Assembly (NCBI GenBank): GCA_903813345.2 | Contig: CAIIXF020000002.1 | Span: forward strand, 7,123,772-7,187,771 | Direction: 5' to 3' | Source of the DNA: Owenia fusiformis | Taxonomy: Eukaryota; Annelida; Polychaeta; Sabellida; Oweniidae | Length of the DNA stretch: 64,000 nucleotides | The notes under the pieces: model-generated | What the model was told of the DNA's origin: nothing | What the model saw: only the letters and a program-made list of their open reading frames with translations | Databases searched by the model: none | In this document: piece by piece, positions 63,768 to 64,000 of the stretch | How the letters are laid out: the number at the start of each line of letters is the position of its first letter | Numbering within the stretch: the first letter of the stretch is position 1 | Program-made: the position numbers and the translations under genes

Positions 63768-64000
63768 ATGTTCCGTGAAGCCACTTTCTCCTCTTTCCAA
63801 CGATATGCCATTTATTCACACAGGGTCATGGTAGGCTGAATTATCATTGTTTTTGTAGTGGGCCTTTGGTTTTGGACCAAGTTTTCGGCATTGGAAAAGT
63901 CGGCGCATGGGCCCGGTGCAGAACATGACAAAGAAAATGTGTTGATTGTATTGATTTCACTGCACGAAGCTACATTTCTCCTCTTTCCAATGATATGTAG
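63768..64000. repeat. Start of a ~189-bp repeat, cut by window end
   Basis: GAAGCCACTTTCTCCTCTTT near 63777 recurs as GAAGCTACATTTCTCCTCTTT-like sequence at 63966, followed in both by CCAA.GATATG. Confidence 0.7.

Overview
The window is animal (bilaterian) nuclear DNA. It holds two split protein genes with GT-AG introns. They are embedded in AT-rich sequence full of short inverted-repeat transposons, minisatellites and homopolymer G/C runs. Both proteins have clear vertebrate relatives, but the sequence does not look vertebrate. A marine invertebrate (for example an ambulacrarian, cephalochordate or lophotrochozoan) fits; I cannot fix the phylum from sequence alone.

Layout. 1-9.2 kb: gene-poor; a ~315-bp tandem repeat, an 82-bp-arm hairpin, two copies of an AACG-rich inverted-repeat element, three small mariner-like MITEs and tRNA-like scraps. 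9.24-21.84 kb (minus strand): a complete nine-coding-exon gene for a SOL-type calpain (CAPN15, 1066 aa predicted). It has six N-terminal NZF zinc fingers, a papain-like calpain core with Cys549/His714/Asn734, and the C-terminal SOH region. Its introns carry at least eight families of MITE or repeat, plus a broken copy of the start of exon 4. 21.8-27.0 kb: the divergent intergenic region. Two ~241-bp arms in inverted orientation, each carrying ETS, CCAAT and CACGTG motifs, flank 2.1 kb that contains a decayed non-LTR reverse transcriptase.

27.06-58.2 kb (plus strand): a six-exon gene for a GAB-family (GRB2-associated binder) docking protein, 1015 aa predicted. A PH domain is split by a 25-kb first intron. 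A 720-residue exon holds 14 YxxP motifs, two GRB2 SH3 RxxK motifs, a YxxM site and two duplicated YxN sites. The C-terminal pair of tyrosines matches the SHP2 docking pair of GAB1. Intron 1 holds a third copy of the AACG-rich element with a clean TAA target duplication, an 18-bp and a 19-bp minisatellite and many dispersed repeats. Introns 3, 4 and 5 each hold an inverted-repeat element; the one in intron 3 is an 860-bp near-perfect palindrome. 58.2-64 kb: probable GAB 3' UTR and intergenic sequence with a 71-bp duplication, a 45-bp minisatellite and the start of a ~189-bp repeat.

The two genes are not an operon or a known pathway pair. GAB works downstream of receptor tyrosine kinases; the calpain is a ubiquitin-linked cysteine protease. 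What joins them here is the head-to-head arrangement and the inverted promoter-like duplication between them. All exon models come from reading splice sites, phase continuity and recalled family similarity; no database search or alignment was run.
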